Source of the DNA: Salinimicrobium sp050750585
GTDB taxonomy: Bacteria > Bacteroidota > Bacteroidia > Flavobacteriales > Flavobacteriaceae
NCBI RefSeq assembly: GCF_050750585.1
Contig: NZ_JBOJLM010000006.1
Coordinates: forward strand, 186,001 to 250,000
Direction: 5' to 3'
DNA: 64,000 nt
Both the position numbers and the translations under genes were made by a program. Below the pieces are notes generated by a model. That model searched no databases and was not told the DNA's origin. It saw nothing but the letters and a program-made list of their open reading frames with translations. Position 1 is the stretch's first letter. Every line of letters begins with the position of its first letter. Of the stretch, positions 61,219 through 64,000 are shown piece after piece.

Positions 61219-61249
61219 CCGCAGTTTAAAAAACAACACCAACAAAGAA

Positions 61250-62698
61250 ATGAACTCTAACGAAGTTTACGAAAAAGAATTAGCCTTTCAGGCAGATCGG
61301 CGCAGGGCAGCAGTACAATTCATCAAGACAGTGAGTGATTTGTGGTATGACAAGTCTATTGAACTTGTTTTATTCAGAAACCAGTTGATAGATCGCAATG
61401 TGAGCGACATTTTAGACCTGCACGAGTATGCCGGTGAATTTGTACAAAAGCCAATTTCTATTTTTGATTCGGTTGAGATCGCCGAAGCCATTCAAAGGCT
61501 GGATTTCCCACCTGCCAAGCTCGACATTGGAAAAATGACCTATGAATACCACCTGGAAGACCAGAAATATTCGAATGCAACTGCATTTGTTTCGGCTAAA
61601 CTAAAAGACGCAAAAAAGGGAGACGAACCTACTCCCAAAGATGTTGTACTTTATGGATTTGGACGTATAGGCAGGCTGGTTGCCAGGGAACTCATGACCC
61701 GAACTGGCAAAGGCAGCCAACTTAGGCTTAGAGCCATTGTCACCCGCGGAAAGATCGATGAGACTGTACTTGAAAAAAGGGCCAGTCTTCTCAAAAATGA
61801 CTCTGTGCACGGAGATTTTTCCGGAACCGTATCCTACAATTCAGAAAAGAAGTGTCTTATAATTAATGGCACTACTGTACATATGATCTCGGCCAATGAA
61901 CCCGAAGAGATAGACTATACTGCTTATGGCATTAAAGATGCCCTGATAATTGATAATACCGGCGCATTTAGAGACCAGGAGGCACTCAGCAGGCATCTCA
62001 CTTCTAAGGGAGCTTCAAAAGTATTGCTCACAGCGCCGGGTAAAGGAATTCCGAATATAGTTCACGGCGTAAATCATAAGGAATACAACCCCGATGAAGT
62101 TTCGATCTTCTCAGCGGCCTCCTGTACCACCAATGCCATTACACCTGTTCTTAAAGCAGTTCAGGATGATTTAGGTGTTGTAAAAGGACACCTTGAAACC
62201 ATACATGCCTATACAAACGACCAGAACCTGGTTGACAATATGCACAGGAAGTACAGAAGAGGAAGGGCGGCTGCATTAAATATGGTGATCACTGAAACCG
62301 GTGCAGGAAAAGCCGTTTCAAAGGCCTTACCCGTATTTGAAGGTAAACTTACCTCGAATGCCATACGTGTTCCGGTTCCCAACGGATCACTCGCTATACT
62401 CAACCTGGAGGTGGAAACCGAAACTTCACCGGAAGAAGTAAATGAGATCCTAAAAAAATATGCTTTAGAAGGAGAAATGGTTGAACAGATCAAATATTCT
62501 ATAGAAAACGAACTGGTTTCTACAGATATAGTGGGATCTGCCCAGCCTTCAATTTACGACAGCAACGCCACCATAGTTTCGGGCGATGGTAAGAATATCG
62601 TATTATATGTTTGGTATGACAATGAATACGGGTATAGCCACCAGGTAATACGCCTTGCAAAATACATTGCCAAGGTTAGAAGGTTCACCTATTATTAA
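61250..62698 (+). CDS. N-terminally extended glyceraldehyde-3-phosphate dehydrogenase
   Basis: A 482-residue GAPDH. The catalytic core starts only at about residue 125 (VVLYGFGRIGRLVARELM) and has the active Cys near 292 in SAASCTTNAITPVL, plus YVWYDNEYGYSHQV at the end. The first 120 residues (RAAVQFIKTVSDLWYDKSIE) are a helical extension seen in a Bacteroidota-type GAPDH and absent from the classic 335-residue enzyme. Likely a second GAPDH, perhaps favouring gluconeogenesis; direction and cofactor are not shown by the sequence. Ends with a terminator. Confidence 0.93.
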   Translation: MNSNEVYEKELAFQADRRRAAVQFIKTVSDLWYDKSIELVLFRNQLIDRNVSDILDLHEYAGEFVQKPISIFDSVEIAEAIQRLDFPPAKLDIGKMTYEYHLEDQKYSNATAFVSAKLKDAKKGDEPTPKDVVLYGFGRIGRLVARELMTRTGKGSQLRLRAIVTRGKIDETVLEKRASLLKNDSVHGDFSGTVSYNSEKKCLIINGTTVHMISANEPEEIDYTAYGIKDALIIDNTGAFRDQEALSRHLTSKGASKVLLTAPGKGIPNIVHGVNHKEYNPDEVSIFSAASCTTNAITPVLKAVQDDLGVVKGHLETIHAYTNDQNLVDNMHRKYRRGRAAALNMVITETGAGKAVSKALPVFEGKLTSNAIRVPVPNGSLAILNLEVETETSPEEVNEILKKYALEGEMVEQIKYSIENELVSTDIVGSAQPSIYDSNATIVSGDGKNIVLYVWYDNEYGYSHQVIRLAKYIAKVRRFTYY

Positions 62699-62721
62699 TA
62701 GGGGTTTAATTAGTGATGGGG

Positions 62722-62744
62722 ACCCGTTGCCAATGGCAACGGGT
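62722..62744 (+). terminator. GAPDH gene terminator
   Basis: Perfect 10-bp stem ACCCGTTGCC/GGCAACGGGT with a three-base loop and six Ts. Confidence 0.93.
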
Positions 62745-63037
62745 TTTTTATTACACAATGCCACTTAAATATATTGATTTCTAATTTATTATGATGTATA
62801 AAGTCTTCTTCGGAAGTTGTGATCCTGCTGAATAAAGGCAAGCAGAATACCGAAGAAAATTAACTAAAAATTTGTGGAAAGACAGGAGAGCCAGGCAGTT
62901 ATTATTCTTTAATTTTGCCACTTCTTTTTTTCGGCCTGCTTATATACAGGAAGTTAATGAGAAAAAAATTAAACTATCATCAACAATATCATTTTTAGGT
63001 GTTCGTTGTGATAATGACCAAAAAAATAATACCTGCT
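62745..63037. other. gene-free gap between the GAPDH gene and the coiled-coil gene
   Basis: AT-rich, with stop codons in all frames at short intervals; the one longer ORF (from 62872) has no family-like content. A palindrome half-like site (TATCATTTTTAGG) is at about 62987-62999. Nothing else seen. Confidence 0.5.
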
Positions 63038-63616
63038 ATGAAAAATATTTTATTCGCTTTTATTCTATTGACCGCTACAGTCACAGTAGCCCAGACTCCC
63101 GGAGAAGCTACTATTGCTGAAAAATTCCAGGAATTGATTACCAGTTCCAACAACTTTAAAGGTTATAAGGTTGTGGATACAGACCAGCTTACAACGCTAC
63201 AGGAGCTAACCTCCAACAGAATTATTGAACTCAAGGAAGAAATAGGTTCTTCTAAAGAAGCTTTGAAATCCCGGGATGCAAAAATTGCCACTCTCGAGGC
63301 TGAACTGGAAAATCTTAAAGAGCAGCTTGCCACTTTAAGCGCTGAAAAAGATGAAATAGCTGTACTGGGAATGTCCCTTAGTAAAGCTACCTACAATACT
63401 TTGATGTGGAGCATTGTTGGTGTTCTTGTATTAGCACTGGCTTTATTTGTAGTGAGATTCAAAAAGAGTCACATTCACACAGCCGAAGCGCGAAAAAATT
63501 TAGCCGAAGTAGAAAAAGAGTTTGATGCCTACCGCGCAAAATCTCTCGAAAAAGAGCAAAGACTGGGAAGACTGCTACAAGATGAAAAGAACAAGCAGCT
63601 TAAAGTCGCAAAGTAG
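63038..63616 (+). CDS. exported coiled-coil membrane protein upstream of trmD
   Basis: A 192-residue protein: signal peptide (MKNILFAFILLTATVTVAQ), a long coiled coil (about 55-110, LTSNRIIELKEEIGSSKEAL, KIATLEAELENLKEQLATL), one membrane helix (LMWSIVGVLVLALALFVV, about 125-145), and a charged helical tail. The ATG at 63038 was chosen for the signal. Relatives next to trmD are often labelled tRNA methyltransferase in databases by neighbour transfer; no methyltransferase motif is present. Function unknown. Confidence 0.82.
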   Translation: MKNILFAFILLTATVTVAQTPGEATIAEKFQELITSSNNFKGYKVVDTDQLTTLQELTSNRIIELKEEIGSSKEALKSRDAKIATLEAELENLKEQLATLSAEKDEIAVLGMSLSKATYNTLMWSIVGVLVLALALFVVRFKKSHIHTAEARKNLAEVEKEFDAYRAKSLEKEQRLGRLLQDEKNKQLKVAK

Positions 63617-63684
63617 AAACAAATATTCCTGAGGGTTTAACTAAATTTACAGGCTGAAAATCCTTCTGCCTAAATTCCCATTCC

Positions 63685-64000
63685 ATGCGATTTGATATTA
63701 TTACCGTAGTTCCCGAAATTCTTACCAGCCCTTTTGAAGCCTCTATATTAAAAAGAGCAATTGAAAAAGGTCATGTAGAAATTCACCTGCACAACTTACG
63801 TGATTACGTAACCGATAATTACAAACAAATAGATGATTATCAATTTGGAGGGGGCGCCGGGATGGTGATGATGATAGAACCTATAGATAAGTGCATAACA
63901 GCTTTGAAAGCAGAAAGGGATTATGACGAAGTCATTTATATGACGCCCGATGGAGAAACGCTGAAGCAAGGTATAGCCAATGAACTTTCCCTAAAGGAAA
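63685..64000 (+). CDS. trmD: tRNA (guanine-N1)-methyltransferase, cut by window edge
   Basis: The first 105 residues of TrmD, which makes m1G37 in tRNAs. MRFDIITVVPEILTSPFEAS, the FGGGAGMVMMIEPI motif of the trefoil-knot methyltransferase (about 58-71), and VIYMTPDGETL agree with the family. The rest, including the catalytic C-terminal half, lies beyond base 64000. Sixty-eight bases after the coiled-coil gene. Confidence 0.96.
   Translation, partial: MRFDIITVVPEILTSPFEASILKRAIEKGHVEIHLHNLRDYVTDNYKQIDDYQFGGGAGMVMMIEPIDKCITALKAERDYDEVIYMTPDGETLKQGIANELSLKE

Noticed and set aside
62872..63120. 82-residue ORF before the coiled-coil gene
   Set aside because: Runs into the signal peptide of the next gene in another frame, and has no recognisable content.

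Overview
The window is a stretch of chromosome from a member of the Bacteroidota, most likely family Flavobacteriaceae (a Gramella/Salegentibacter/Salinimicrobium-like marine genus is a guess). The support is: promoter-like boxes of the TAnnTTTG type in front of many genes, a giant secreted protein with a type IX secretion (T9SS) C-terminal signal, PorD, RprX/RprY-type regulators, an N-terminally extended GAPDH, YtxJ and a moderately AT-rich composition. No rRNA, tRNA, CRISPR array, prophage or complete insertion sequence is visible. Almost everything is housekeeping or typical flavobacterial accessory content.

Layout. 1-6 kb: glyA (cut by the window edge) divergent from fahA, then a stress group (small charged protein, YtxJ, ClpB, CsbD). 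6-9.1 kb: secreted phytase-like and histidine-phosphatase proteins, a frameshifted CrtO-type membrane protein and a DUF6503 lipoprotein. 9.1-11.2 kb: smpB, a HigBA toxin-antitoxin pair flanked by low-complexity repeats, pcm. 11.3-18.4 kb: a plus-strand run (Gfo/Idh oxidoreductase, hydroxyacyl-CoA dehydrogenase, DUF1015, YggS, exonuclease/GIY-YIG fusion, K+ channel, miaA) that meets a 5.1-kb HYR/T9SS adhesin-like gene head to head. 23.7-37.5 kb, all minus: rprXY, coaE-YbbR-glycosyltransferase, fabI, recN, a MazF/PemK-type toxin with an unknown partner, porD-coaBC-rpoZ-bamD, dapA and a frameshifted DUF6913 gene. 37.5-45.6 kb: two YhhN-like membrane proteins, a 5'-nucleotidase split over two genes in reversed domain order, and a seven-PAS histidine kinase overlapping its response regulator. 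45.6-49.3 kb: ligA-VOC-prmC. 50-53 kb: ribD-HAD-EamA-YigZ. 53-56 kb: dnaA, LMW phosphatase, RsmI-like methyltransferase. 56-59.5 kb: cell-wall genes (lysozyme-like protein, mltG) and dapF. 59.7-64 kb: DegQ-type protease, GAPDH, a coiled-coil protein, and the start of trmD.

Two window-wide patterns stand out. First, a palindrome with core TCAAAAATGNCATTTTTGA occurs at least 14 times, in intergenic DNA and inside genes. Inside genes it is always read in one frame, giving a K-N-x-I-F-like peptide. It is not a known element to me and is the best candidate for something undescribed. Second, several genes (smpB, higB, rprX, ribD, a glycosyltransferase, bamD, a phytase-like gene) have a TAnnTTTG-type box only 4-5 bases before a possible start codon, suggesting leaderless mRNAs. 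Two genes carry single-base frameshifts at A-runs (A6 and A8); sequencing error, recent decay or slippage cannot be told apart here.
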